From positions 1 through 39,433 of the forward strand of contig CACJXQ010000015.1 of NCBI GenBank assembly GCA_902597385.1: DNA of 39,433 bases, read 5' to 3'. Below the pieces are notes generated by a model. That model did not search any database. It worked only from the letters and a program-made list of their open reading frames with translations, and was not told the DNA's origin. This document shows, one piece after another, positions 1 to 8,518 of the stretch. Position numbers and translations under genes: made by a program. Each line of letters begins with the position of its first letter. The first letter of the stretch is position 1. Source of the DNA: an uncultured Pseudomonadota bacterium. GTDB lineage: Bacteria; Pseudomonadota; Gammaproteobacteria; Ga0077536.

Positions 1-1
1 A

Positions 2-274
2 AAAAGCATTGAATCTGTGGGAAAGATGCATATCCTTGGAATCGATACTAATCTAAATTTCCTACTAGCTATTTTTCGCAGTAAGGCGTTTTCTGAAGGT
101 TTTTTACACACCGGTTTTATTAGCGAAAATCAAGATGCTTTAAACAATTCTTCCATTTACGAAGAAAATAAAGATATAGCGGCAATTGTGGCTACTTTGG
201 AAGATCCCGAGGTAAGACATTTTATGCAAAATTCATCAAACTTACATCGTTCCATTGGTTTATGGAGAAATTAG
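2..274 (+). CDS. Biotin carboxylase subunit of an acyl-CoA carboxylase, C-terminal end only (5' truncated by the window)
   Basis: The reading frame is open from base 2 to the TAG at 272-274, so this is the last 90 residues of a longer gene. An internal GTG at 17 is not a real start because the frame continues upstream of it. The segment GIDTNLNFLLAIF followed by GFLHTGFI is the characteristic C-terminal region of biotin carboxylase domains, which carboxylate biotin using ATP and bicarbonate. Catalytic ATP-grasp residues lie outside the window. The protein stops before any biotinyl domain; that domain is encoded by the next gene, whose ATG follows this stop by one base. Family identity is fairly sure; the acyl-CoA served is unknown. 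Confidence 0.8.
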   Translation, partial: KSIESVGKMHILGIDTNLNFLLAIFRSKAFSEGFLHTGFISENQDALNNSSIYEENKDIAAIVATLEDPEVRHFMQNSSNLHRSIGLWRN

Positions 275-275
275 A

Positions 276-767
276 ATGTCCTTTCGTAATGAATTCCTAA
301 TTGATGGGGATGTCTATACTGTCGAAATCTTATCTTTAAACAATGAGATGGTCATGATGGTGAATGGGACCCGCTATCAAATAAGCCGAACAACGACCGA
401 TGCTTCCTCTATTCTAAAGATAAATAATAACGTCTATAAGACGTATTCCGCTGACACAAAGAGTGATGTTTATCTAAAAGTGGAATCTGAGACCTACCAT
501 CTGGAAAAAAAGAGAAATGAGACGGCTCAATCGAAAGAAGACCAATCTGCCAATAATATCAACGCATCGATGCCCGGTATAGTGATAGAAGTCGTCGTTA
601 AAGAAGGGGATAGAGTCAAGGAAGGAGACGTAATCCTATCCACGGAGTCCATGAAAATGCAAACAAACATAATTGCCCCAAAGGACGCCGTGATTGGAAA
701 ACTTTATTTTAAAAGGAATGAGACTTTTGAAAAAGGGGCGGTACTAGCCTCTTTGGAGGAGATGTAA
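276..767 (+). CDS. Biotin carboxyl carrier protein with an N-terminal linker (BT-like) domain
   Basis: This 163-residue protein carries the biotin that shuttles carboxyl groups from the biotin carboxylase to the carboxyltransferase. The C-terminal 75 residues or so form a biotinyl domain: MPGIV, then ESMKMQ with the biotinylated lysine at about residue 127, then an API-type hydrophobic end. The first 80 residues (FLIDGDVYTVEI and following short strands) look like the beta-barrel linker that joins biotin carboxylase to the carrier in fused alpha subunits. The ATG at 276 is preferred because GGAG lies 8 bases upstream at 264-267; an in-frame TTG at 255 would overlap the previous gene and lacks a site. 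A carboxyltransferase gene follows after one base. Confidence 0.85.
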   Translation: MSFRNEFLIDGDVYTVEILSLNNEMVMMVNGTRYQISRTTTDASSILKINNNVYKTYSADTKSDVYLKVESETYHLEKKRNETAQSKEDQSANNINASMPGIVIEVVVKEGDRVKEGDVILSTESMKMQTNIIAPKDAVIGKLYFKRNETFEKGAVLASLEEM

Positions 768-768
768 G

Positions 769-2376
769 TTGGCTATCATAAGTTCTAACCTAAAAACGAA
801 CTCTGCAGATTTCAAACGCTTTTATAAACACAATCAAACGCTGGCTAAAGAACTTAAAGAAAAACAGGATGAAGCAAGGTTCCAAAGACCAGAAAAAGAC
901 CGGCAGCGGTTGGCTAGTCAGAACAAAATGCTCCCGAGGCAAAGGCTGGAACTCCTCTTAGATCCGGGGACCCCGTTTTTAGAATTTTCAACGCTTGCCG
1001 CTAATATGGATTATGATGGGGATTCACCGTCCGCCAGCTGTATTACCGGAATAGGGGTGGTACAAGGACAGGAAGTCATCATCCATGCCAACGATTCGAG
1101 TGTAAAAGGCGGAGCTTGGTACCCTCTAACCGTAAAAAAAATAGTACGCTGCCTCGATATCGCCATAGAGAATAGGCTACCAGTCATTCATCTTTGTGAC
1201 AGTGCTGGAGGTTTCCTGCCGCTACAATCTGAGCTATTTCCGGATAAGTATATGGCCGGTAGAATGTTCCGAAATCAGTGTGTTCTTTCTAAAATGAATG
1301 TTAAACAATTGGCTCTAGTTTTTGGTCATTGTACAGCTGGTGGGGCCTATGTTCCTGCTCTCTCAGACTATTCAGTGATAGTTCGAGGTACTGGTGCTGT
1401 ATTCCTAGCGGGGCCCCCATTGGTTAAAGCTGCGACGGGCGAAATCGTAACGGCCGATGAACTAGGCGGGGCTAATTTGCATACACAAGTAAGTGGAACT
1501 TGTGATTATGCCGCTGATTCAGAAGAGGACGCTATCAAGATAGGACGTGAAATCGTCTCTCATTGGGCTAAGACAACAAAGTACAAAGAGCCAGTGGCTG
1601 AACCAGAAATGCCTTACTACGATCCTGACGAACTATACGGAATAATTCCAGACGATATTAAACGACAGTTTGAAATGAAAGAGGTCATAGCGCGCCTCGT
1701 AGACAGAAGCGATTTTCACGAGTATCAACCTGACTATGGTAAAACTATAATTTGTGGGTATGCCAGACTATGGGGTTATGAAGTGGGAATACTAGCAAAT
1801 AATGGCGTACTCTTTAACGACAGTACTTTAAAAGCTGCGCATTTTATTGAATTATGCAATCAAAATGAAACACCGATAATTTTTCTCCAAAATATAACTG
1901 GATTTATGGTTGGCAAAGACTATGAAGCTAATGGAATTACTAAAGATGGCGCGAAAATGTTAATGGCGCAAGTAGGTTCCCACGTACCAAAATTCACTGT
2001 TATGTGTGCAGGCTCTTTTGGGGCGGGAAATTATGGGATGTGTGGAAGAGCTTATGACAGTCGGTTTTTATTTTCTTGGCCAAACCATCAGATAGGCATA
2101 ATGGGCGGCGAACAAGCGGCTAAAACGTTGGTTGAAGTAAAAGAAAAACAACTTAAGAAACAAAATGAAAAAATCGACCCAAAGGTTTTGGAAAAAGTAT
2201 ACACGGACACCTTAGAAGCCTACCAACATCAAATGTCCGCTTATTACGCGACTTCGCAATTATGGGACGACGGTATAATTGATCCTATAGACACTAGGAA
2301 TGCGTTGGGCGTGTCAATATCCGCCTCTATGAATGCACCTTTCATAAATCAAGGTTATGGTGTTTTTAGGCTTTAA
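769..2376 (+). CDS. Acyl-CoA carboxylase carboxyltransferase (beta) subunit, methylcrotonyl/geranyl-CoA carboxylase-like
   Basis: This 535-residue protein has the length and motifs of the carboxyltransferase subunits of methylcrotonyl-, geranyl- and propionyl-CoA carboxylases. It transfers CO2 from carboxybiotin to an acyl-CoA. Visible landmarks are DSAGGFLPLQ near residue 145, GHCTAGGAYVPALSD near 190, GPPLVKAATGE near 215, and SFGAGNYGMCGRAY in the C-terminal crotonase-like half near 420; these form the two oxyanion holes. The start is TTG at 769, one base after the carrier stop, with GGAGG at 755-759 giving normal spacing. The LPLQ/GGAYVP pattern favours the methylcrotonyl/geranyl branch over propionyl-CoA carboxylase, but the substrate remains an inference. 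The stop is only six bases from the convergent serA stop. Confidence 0.92.
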   Translation: MAIISSNLKTNSADFKRFYKHNQTLAKELKEKQDEARFQRPEKDRQRLASQNKMLPRQRLELLLDPGTPFLEFSTLAANMDYDGDSPSASCITGIGVVQGQEVIIHANDSSVKGGAWYPLTVKKIVRCLDIAIENRLPVIHLCDSAGGFLPLQSELFPDKYMAGRMFRNQCVLSKMNVKQLALVFGHCTAGGAYVPALSDYSVIVRGTGAVFLAGPPLVKAATGEIVTADELGGANLHTQVSGTCDYAADSEEDAIKIGREIVSHWAKTTKYKEPVAEPEMPYYDPDELYGIIPDDIKRQFEMKEVIARLVDRSDFHEYQPDYGKTIICGYARLWGYEVGILANNGVLFNDSTLKAAHFIELCNQNETPIIFLQNITGFMVGKDYEANGITKDGAKMLMAQVGSHVPKFTVMCAGSFGAGNYGMCGRAYDSRFLFSWPNHQIGIMGGEQAAKTLVEVKEKQLKKQNEKIDPKVLEKVYTDTLEAYQHQMSAYYATSQLWDDGIIDPIDTRNALGVSISASMNAPFINQGYGVFRL

Positions 2377-2382
2377 CAAAAT

Positions 2383-3966
2383 CTACACCTCGACTTGAAG
2401 AGCTCGGGATACTGCATCTAGTTTTTCTATGGTCTCTATTGTATCTTTGCTCAAACCCTCTGAAATTCCCAGAATAGCGATGGCGAGCTGCATGTTGTCG
2501 GACACACCCACTTGCATCCTAGAAATATTTATTCCTAGTTTTCCAAGAATTTCCCCAAGAGATCCGATTACTCCGGGCTGATCTGCATGCCAGCTGAATA
2601 AAAGATGTCCTTTCAACGGTGACTCTATCTCATAATCACCCACCCGCACCAATCTTGGGTGTAATCCATCGAAAATAGTGCCCTCCAAAACAAGCTGTTC
2701 GGTTTCCGTGGTCACGCTCACCCTAAGAATTGACACATAATCTTTCGAATCTAGGGAACTAATTTCACTAACTTGCATACCTTGTCTTCTCGCCAAATAG
2801 AGGGCATTGATTTGGTTCACAGGCACTGAATGATGCTCCTTGAGTAATCCAATAATAACAGAGCTACTAATCTGCTGAGCATCTAATTTAGCCGCATCCC
2901 CGAACATAGCCACCTCAAGACTGGATATTGTGCCTTTTGCCAAACTACCAATCAATCGACCTAGTTTCTTACCCAACTCTGCATAAGGTTGTGTTCGCTG
3001 TAGTTTCTCGGTCTCCAGGTTTGGCACATTTACCGCATTTCTGACTTCGCCATTTATAAGATAAGATGCGATGCTATGAGCAATTTCTACACCTACAGCA
3101 CTTTGGGCCTCGTGGGTAGAAGCACCGAGATGCGGGGTAAAATACACATTATCCAAAGTCAATAGAGGGCTGTCTTTTGGCGGTTCCTGATTAAAAACAT
3201 CTACCGCGGCGCCTGCCAAAACACCTGATGTTATTGCCTCAGCCAACGCGACCTCATTAACCAATTCCCCCCGAGCACAATTAATCAAAAAAGCTCCTTT
3301 TCGCATTTTTGAGAACAATTCACTATTAAACATCTCCCGAGTACCATCGGTCACGGGGCAATGTAGTGTCACATAGTCTGACTTTTCCAGAAGTTCCACC
3401 AACTCCTTCTTTTCTACGACATGTTCTTTGAATGTTTCTTCTGTTACAAACGGATCAAATCCTAAAACGCGCATTTTCAAGCCTGCACATCTCTCAGCGA
3501 CTAGCCTCCCTATAGTACCAAAACCGACCACGCCAACAGTTTTCCCAGATAGCTCTACACCCAAAAATTTATTTCGCTCCCATTTCCCGGCTCGGACTGA
3601 CCTATCTGCCTCTGGTAAATTTCTACTCAGAGAAAAGATGTGGCCGATAGCCAGTTCAGCAGTGGTAGTAGCGTTAGCATCTGGGGTATTGAGAACGACA
3701 ACTCCCTTCTCAGTAGCCCTGTCAATATCAATGTTATCGACTCCTATTCCAGCTCTACCAATAACCTTTAAACTGTTAGCTGAATCCAAAAGGTCATCCT
3801 TCAACTTGGTAGCACTCCGCACGATCACTGCGTCAGCATCTTCAACCTCAACCTTTGCCTCCTCTACCGAGAGTCCGGGCTTGAATACCACATTTAGTTC
3901 TGGATACTCTTTTAAGGCGTCGATACCCTCTGGAGCCAGTTTGTCCGCAACAAAAACTTTATGCAT
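2383..3966 (-). CDS. serA: D-3-phosphoglycerate dehydrogenase, long form with ACT domain
   Basis: SerA oxidises 3-phosphoglycerate to 3-phosphohydroxypyruvate with NAD, the first step of serine synthesis in the cytosol. The 527-residue protein has an N-terminal substrate domain, a Rossmann NAD site (VGVVGFGTIGR near residues 145-155), the catalytic Arg in NCARGELV, and the catalytic His in TPHLGAST near residue 278. A regulatory intervening domain follows from about 320, and a C-terminal ACT domain (ADQPGVIGSLGEILG) implies feedback by serine. This is the long form found in Alphaproteobacteria, actinobacteria and Bacillus, unlike the roughly 410-residue E. coli enzyme. The ATG at 3966 lies 38 bases downstream of serC, so the two genes form an operon. 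No strong ribosome binding site is seen. Confidence 0.95.
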   Translation of the reverse strand: MHKVFVADKLAPEGIDALKEYPELNVVFKPGLSVEEAKVEVEDADAVIVRSATKLKDDLLDSANSLKVIGRAGIGVDNIDIDRATEKGVVVLNTPDANATTTAELAIGHIFSLSRNLPEADRSVRAGKWERNKFLGVELSGKTVGVVGFGTIGRLVAERCAGLKMRVLGFDPFVTEETFKEHVVEKKELVELLEKSDYVTLHCPVTDGTREMFNSELFSKMRKGAFLINCARGELVNEVALAEAITSGVLAGAAVDVFNQEPPKDSPLLTLDNVYFTPHLGASTHEAQSAVGVEIAHSIASYLINGEVRNAVNVPNLETEKLQRTQPYAELGKKLGRLIGSLAKGTISSLEVAMFGDAAKLDAQQISSSVIIGLLKEHHSVPVNQINALYLARRQGMQVSEISSLDSKDYVSILRVSVTTETEQLVLEGTIFDGLHPRLVRVGDYEIESPLKGHLLFSWHADQPGVIGSLGEILGKLGINISRMQVGVSDNMQLAIAILGISEGLSKDTIETIEKLDAVSRALQVEV

Positions 3967-4004
3967 TTGACTTAACGATCCTATAAATTACTAACATTAT
4001 TTTT

Positions 4005-5168
4005 TCACTCGGAAAACCTATCCCGAGCCTCTAAATACGCCCATTCTAACCACGGCAGTAAAAGTTGAATATCTTCAGATTCCACTGTAGCACCGCCCCA
4101 AACCCTCAGCCCAGAAGGCGCACTTCGATAGGATTCAATATCGAAAGCCACACGCTCCTCCTCCAACAAACTGACCATATATTTGGTTATTTCCTTCTGC
4201 CCAGCAGGTGACTTATCCGAGAACCAATCCGCAGTTATTTTGAGACATATCGAAGTATTGGATCGACATTCTACTCTTTCTGCCAGAAAGCCAATCCAGG
4301 GAGTCGATTCAACCCAATTTGCGATGACTTCCAAATTATTATCCGCTCTCGCGCACAAAGCATTCAAACCACCGATTTGCTCAGCCCATTCCAATGCCAT
4401 CAAATAATCTTCCACACAAAGAAGCGATGGTGTATTGATAGTGGCCCCCTCAAACAAAGATTTATTGACTTCACCCGCCTTACTAAGCCGAAAAATCTTC
4501 GGCAGAGGCCATGGCGGCTCATGGCTTTCCAGTCGATCAATAGCACGAGGTGACATTACTATCACGCCGTGAGCAGCCTCACCACCCAGTACTTTCTGCC
4601 AAGAAAAAGTGGTCACATCAAGCTTTTCCCAAGGCAATCGCATTGCAAAGGCTGCAGAAGTAGCATCACATATAGTTAAGCCCGTGCGCTCCGATTGGAT
4701 CCAATCGCCATCCGGCAATCTGACGCCGGAAGTAGTACCATTCCAAACGAACACTAGGTCAGAGTCAAAGCAGATATCGTGCAATGCCGGCAGTTTTCCA
4801 TATTCAGCTATTGTGGTGCGCGCATTGTCGATTTTGAGAGCACTGACGACATCTTGCACCCACTCGCTACCGAAACTTTCCCACGCTAGGACTTCGACAG
4901 GCCTCGAGCCGAGAAGGTTCCACAATGCCATTTCTACTGCTCCAGTATCTGAAGCAGGCACTATTCCCACAAGATATTCATCGGGTATTTGCAGAATCTT
5001 TTTTGTGAGTTCTATAGCGTAACGTAGCTTCTCTTTTCCTTCGGTAGAACGGTGAGAACGTCCAACCAGGGCGTTTTGCAGATCAGTCACATTCCAGCCA
5101 GGATATTTAGGACAAGGCCCAGAGGAAAAGGACGGGTTAACCGGCTTATTTTGAGGCTTAATATTCAT
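4005..5168 (-). CDS. serC: Phosphoserine aminotransferase, Methanosarcina/alphaproteobacterial type
   Basis: SerC is a PLP enzyme converting 3-phosphohydroxypyruvate and glutamate to phosphoserine and 2-oxoglutarate. The 387-residue sequence begins with FSSGPCPKYPGW and LVGRSHRS, and has the Schiff-base lysine in SWQKVLGGE at about residue 192. These motifs match the serC_2 type (TIGR01365) common in Alphaproteobacteria and Methanosarcina, not the usual gammaproteobacterial SerC. The ATG at 5168 is preferred over an upstream in-frame TTG at 5198: AAAAGG sits six bases before the ATG, while the TTG falls almost on the predicted transcription start. serA follows directly, so both enzymes of the pathway start are made together. 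Confidence 0.93.
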   Translation of the reverse strand: MNIKPQNKPVNPSFSSGPCPKYPGWNVTDLQNALVGRSHRSTEGKEKLRYAIELTKKILQIPDEYLVGIVPASDTGAVEMALWNLLGSRPVEVLAWESFGSEWVQDVVSALKIDNARTTIAEYGKLPALHDICFDSDLVFVWNGTTSGVRLPDGDWIQSERTGLTICDATSAAFAMRLPWEKLDVTTFSWQKVLGGEAAHGVIVMSPRAIDRLESHEPPWPLPKIFRLSKAGEVNKSLFEGATINTPSLLCVEDYLMALEWAEQIGGLNALCARADNNLEVIANWVESTPWIGFLAERVECRSNTSICLKITADWFSDKSPAGQKEITKYMVSLLEEERVAFDIESYRSAPSGLRVWGGATVESEDIQLLLPWLEWAYLEARDRFSE

Positions 5169-5209
5169 TGAGAACCTTTTGAGGGTATCGCAGTGCAACA
5201 GGAATGGTT

Positions 5210-5238
5210 ATTTTACGTCCATGAGGGAAGTATTGCAA
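5210..5238 (-). promoter_or_regulatory. Candidate sigma70 promoter for serC-serA
   Basis: Read on the minus strand, TTGCAA (5238-5233) and TAAAAT (5215-5210) are separated by exactly 17 bases. They match the -35 consensus at four of six positions and the -10 consensus at five of six. A transcript would begin near 5203, giving a leader of about 35 bases before the serC ATG. This separates serC from dnaE2, which lies upstream on the same strand. No transcription data can confirm it here. Confidence 0.5.
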
Positions 5239-5264
5239 AGTCATTTACTGAGCTTCTCGCAACT

Positions 5265-8200
5265 TCACTTAAAATCTCTGGAAGAGGCATCTAGTTCTCC
5301 AATTTCAGCTGTATAATCAGACAACTTTTGTGCAACAATATTAATAACAAGCCCTTCTTTTTGAACTTTTCCTATAACTGATAAAATTTTTGCACTATTT
5401 AAAATATCTTCAAAAGCATCAGTCACGCTAGGCCAAACAATCAAGTTAACTAAACCGGATTCATCTTCCAGCGTCACGAATATGATTCCTGCTGCAGTCT
5501 GAGGACGTTGGCGACTGATTACTAGGCCAACCACTTCAACAACTGAACCATCAGACACTTTCTTCAACTGACTTGCAGTTTTATACGACTTTGACGAAAG
5601 CCTATCTCTAACAAACTTAACTGGATGACTTCCTAAGCTAAAGCCAGAAGTCTTATAGTCTATTAATACACCTTCGGGTTCCGTTGGAGGACGTAGCATC
5701 GGAATTGCTTCTTCTCCGCTCACATCTCCATCAAACATCTTTCCTTTACTAGGCAATATAGCCTCCCAAACCGCATAAAATCGATTACCAGCAACCAAAC
5801 TATTGAATACTCCAGCATAAGCTAAAGTACTTACTCTATCTGCTCTATTAAACGGCAACGCCTTGAATTCACGCATGTTCTTAAATTCTTTTTTACTTCT
5901 GGCGTCAACTATTTGCTTGACGTAATTTTTTTCTATGCCTTTTATTAAACGCAACCCCAAACGAATAGCTGCCTGCCCCGCTGTGGTCGCTTCCAATTTT
6001 GAATCCCAATCACTTTTTGTAATGTCAAAGGGACGAACCTCTACATTATGAGCTATAGCATCTCTTATTAATTGAGAAGGTGAGTAGAACCCCATTGGTT
6101 GACTATTCAACAATGCCGTTGTAAATGCTGCTTGCTTATGGCACTTAAGCCAGCAAGAGATATAAGCCAGCAAGGCAAAACTCGCGGCATGAGACTCTGG
6201 AAATCCATATTCTCCAAATCCCTTTATTTGATTAAAAATACTTTCCGCAAAATCTCTCTTGTAACCTTTTCTAATCATCCCATCGATCAGCTTTGTACTG
6301 AAATTTTCTATTACATTATCTTGGTTCCATGATGTAATAGAACGGCGTAATACTTCTGCCTCTCCAGGTGAGAATCCTGCCGCAACAACCGCTAACTTTA
6401 TTACCTGTTCTTGAAAAAGCGGAATACCTAATGTTCTTTTCAGAACTTTCTTTACTTCCTCGTTTGGATAAGAAACCTCCTCCTCTCCTTTGCGTCTTCT
6501 CAGATACGGATGAACCATGTCTCCTTGTATAGGTCCCGGTCTGATAATCGCAATTTCAATTACTAAATCATAAAAACACACCGGTTTTAATCTAGGCAAC
6601 ATAGCCATCTGCGCTCTGGATTCTATTTGAAAAACTCCTAATGTATCCGCCTTTTGGATCATAGAATAAGTTTCTTTATCCTCTGGTGGGACATCTGAAA
6701 TTTTATATTTTTTACCCTCAAATTCCTCTAATAAATCAAAGCTTTTTCTAATAGCTGTAAGCATACCTAACGCCAAACAATCAAATTTTAATATTCCAAG
6801 CACCTCCAAATCGTTCTTATCCCATTGGATAACCGTTCGCCCAACCATAGAGGCATTTTCTATTGGAACCATATTTGAAATCTCATCATCAGAAATCAAG
6901 AACCCTCCAACATGCTGAGAAAGATGCCGAGGAAAACCAGTTATCTCCCTAACCATCAAATGGAACATATCAATTCTTGAAAGTTTGGTGCGGATTATAT
7001 CTATCGGCTTTAATGATTTTTCGGAAATTTCCGTTTTTATTTCCTTCTCATTTTTGAGTAGCATCTTAATCTCGTGCGTGGCATAGCCTAAGGCTTTGCC
7101 AACATCTCTTACAGCACTTTTTGTTTTATATCTAATAACAGTCGCCGCTAATGCGGCACACTTGCGACCATAATAGGAATAAACATATTGAATTACTTCC
7201 TCTCGTCTTTCATGCTCAAAGTCGACATCTATATCTGGTGGTTCATCGCGTTCTTTAGAGATGAATCTTTCAAAAAGCATATCCATTTTAGATGGATCTA
7301 CTTCGGTAATCCCCAAACAATAACAAACGGCGGAATTAGCTGCGGACCCCCTACCCTGGCAAAGTATGTTCTTTGATTTGGCGAAAGACACAATATTTTC
7401 GACGGTCAGAAAAAAACCTTCATAATTTAACTCACTAATGAGGCTTAATTCATGGTCTATCAATTTTTCCACCTTTTCCGAAACACCGGTTGGCCAGCGT
7501 TTTTTCATTCCCTTCTCAGTAAGCTCTCGCAAATAAGATGCTGCGCTGTGATTTTTAGGAATCATCTTTAAGGAGTACTCACAGCGAATCTCTTCAATAG
7601 CAAAATTGCATCTGTCAGCAATTTTTATCGTTTCAGCGAGCATTTCTCGTGTGTACAATACTTTAAGCCTACTTAAAGGCCTTAAATAACGTTCAGCATT
7701 ACTGAATTTCCTATTTCCAATCGTATCTACTTTGGTTTTAAGTCTAATCGCAGTCACTGTATCCAACAAAAATCTTCGAGAATATGTGTGCATTCGAACA
7801 TCGCCGATTGCTGTTATGGGAATGTTGAAATTATCTGCCGCAACACATAACTTATCCAATAAATCTTGATCGGATGCTTCATAAAAGTTTCCAAATCCTA
7901 ACCAGAAGCGATTTTTAAATTTATCCTTAAACCAGCATAGATTCGTTTTATCAATTTCAAATGCTGTTGCTTTTAGAATCACCAAGGATTCTTGCAGAAC
8001 GCCTAAATCCTCTAAAAACAGCGAGTAGCTACCTTTCAATCCGCGCCTTCTACCCAAGGTAATTAATTTAGAAATTTCCTGATATGCGCTCAAATTATTG
8101 GCTAACAAAATCAAAGTACTTCCTTCATCAACAGTAACTAATGTCCCTGCTATAAGTTTTATTTGATGTTTTTTTGCTTCTTCATAGGCACGAATAAGTC

Positions 8201-8336
8201 CGCTAAAACTGCACTCGTCAGTAAGAGCGATTGCATAGTAGTTATTTAATGCAGCGGCTTGAATTAGTTCCTCTGGATGGGATGCCGCTTTTAGGAATGA
8301 AAAATTACTCAGACTATTGAGCTCAGCATAAAGCAC
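5265..8336 (-). CDS. dnaE2: Error-prone DNA polymerase DnaE2 (ImuC)
   Basis: DnaE2 is a C-family DNA polymerase that copies damaged DNA during the SOS response, usually with ImuA and ImuB. The 1023-residue protein is complete for the family. It has an N-terminal PHP domain (LSNFSFLKAASHPEEL), GRGSAANSAVCY near 328, the catalytic aspartates in PDIDVDF (D368 and D370), a third in LKFDCLALGML, the signature FGEYGFPESHAASFALLAY, and a C-terminal OB fold (VVGLVISRQRPQTAAG). The start is GTG at 8336 with AAGG about nine bases upstream. A LexA palindrome lies immediately upstream. No imuA or imuB is in the window. Parts of the gene are visibly more AT-rich than its neighbours. Confidence 0.94.
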   Translation of the reverse strand: MLYAELNSLSNFSFLKAASHPEELIQAAALNNYYAIALTDECSFSGLIRAYEEAKKHQIKLIAGTLVTVDEGSTLILLANNLSAYQEISKLITLGRRRGLKGSYSLFLEDLGVLQESLVILKATAFEIDKTNLCWFKDKFKNRFWLGFGNFYEASDQDLLDKLCVAADNFNIPITAIGDVRMHTYSRRFLLDTVTAIRLKTKVDTIGNRKFSNAERYLRPLSRLKVLYTREMLAETIKIADRCNFAIEEIRCEYSLKMIPKNHSAASYLRELTEKGMKKRWPTGVSEKVEKLIDHELSLISELNYEGFFLTVENIVSFAKSKNILCQGRGSAANSAVCYCLGITEVDPSKMDMLFERFISKERDEPPDIDVDFEHERREEVIQYVYSYYGRKCAALAATVIRYKTKSAVRDVGKALGYATHEIKMLLKNEKEIKTEISEKSLKPIDIIRTKLSRIDMFHLMVREITGFPRHLSQHVGGFLISDDEISNMVPIENASMVGRTVIQWDKNDLEVLGILKFDCLALGMLTAIRKSFDLLEEFEGKKYKISDVPPEDKETYSMIQKADTLGVFQIESRAQMAMLPRLKPVCFYDLVIEIAIIRPGPIQGDMVHPYLRRRKGEEEVSYPNEEVKKVLKRTLGIPLFQEQVIKLAVVAAGFSPGEAEVLRRSITSWNQDNVIENFSTKLIDGMIRKGYKRDFAESIFNQIKGFGEYGFPESHAASFALLAYISCWLKCHKQAAFTTALLNSQPMGFYSPSQLIRDAIAHNVEVRPFDITKSDWDSKLEATTAGQAAIRLGLRLIKGIEKNYVKQIVDARSKKEFKNMREFKALPFNRADRVSTLAYAGVFNSLVAGNRFYAVWEAILPSKGKMFDGDVSGEEAIPMLRPPTEPEGVLIDYKTSGFSLGSHPVKFVRDRLSSKSYKTASQLKKVSDGSVVEVVGLVISRQRPQTAAGIIFVTLEDESGLVNLIVWPSVTDAFEDILNSAKILSVIGKVQKEGLVINIVAQKLSDYTAEIGELDASSRDFK

Positions 8337-8350
8337 GCTAAAAACCTTTA

Positions 8351-8390
8351 AAATATAATATACTGTTTATTTATACAGTATATTATATTT
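8351..8390. promoter_or_regulatory. LexA SOS box embedded in a 40-base perfect palindrome, upstream of dnaE2
   Basis: Positions 8361-8380 read TA-CTGT-TTATTTAT-ACAG-TA, a perfect CTGT-N8-ACAG LexA operator. The symmetry extends further: 8351-8366 and 8375-8390 are exact 16-base reverse complements around an 8-base spacer. Each arm also contains TATAAT, at 8354-8359 on the plus strand and 8387-8382 on the minus strand, so the operator could cover -10 elements in both directions. It ends 14 bases before the dnaE2 GTG. LexA repression of dnaE2 is strongly implied; control of the + strand aminotransferase at 8519 is possible but less likely. Confidence 0.85.
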
Positions 8391-8518
8391 TCAGATTCAG
8401 ACAACTTCTTTCCGAGCCTTCAATCCCTCATTTTTATTTCAACCGATGTACCCTACCTAATATCACTATCGGATAGATTCGTTTACAATCTCTCGGTGTT
8501 AATTAAAAAGTATCATAT

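Noticed and set aside
255-275. Upstream TTG start for the biotin carrier gene
   Set aside because: It has no ribosome binding site, overlaps the previous gene, and an ATG at 276 has GGAG at good spacing.
3428-3970. 180-codon open frame on the + strand opposite serA
   Set aside because: It is entirely antisense to a well-conserved serA and its translation is serine/threonine-rich with no recognisable motif; it is a shadow of serA codon usage.
4609-5022. 137-codon + strand open frame opposite serC
   Set aside because: It lies antisense to serC motifs, has no ribosome binding site and no recognisable protein features.
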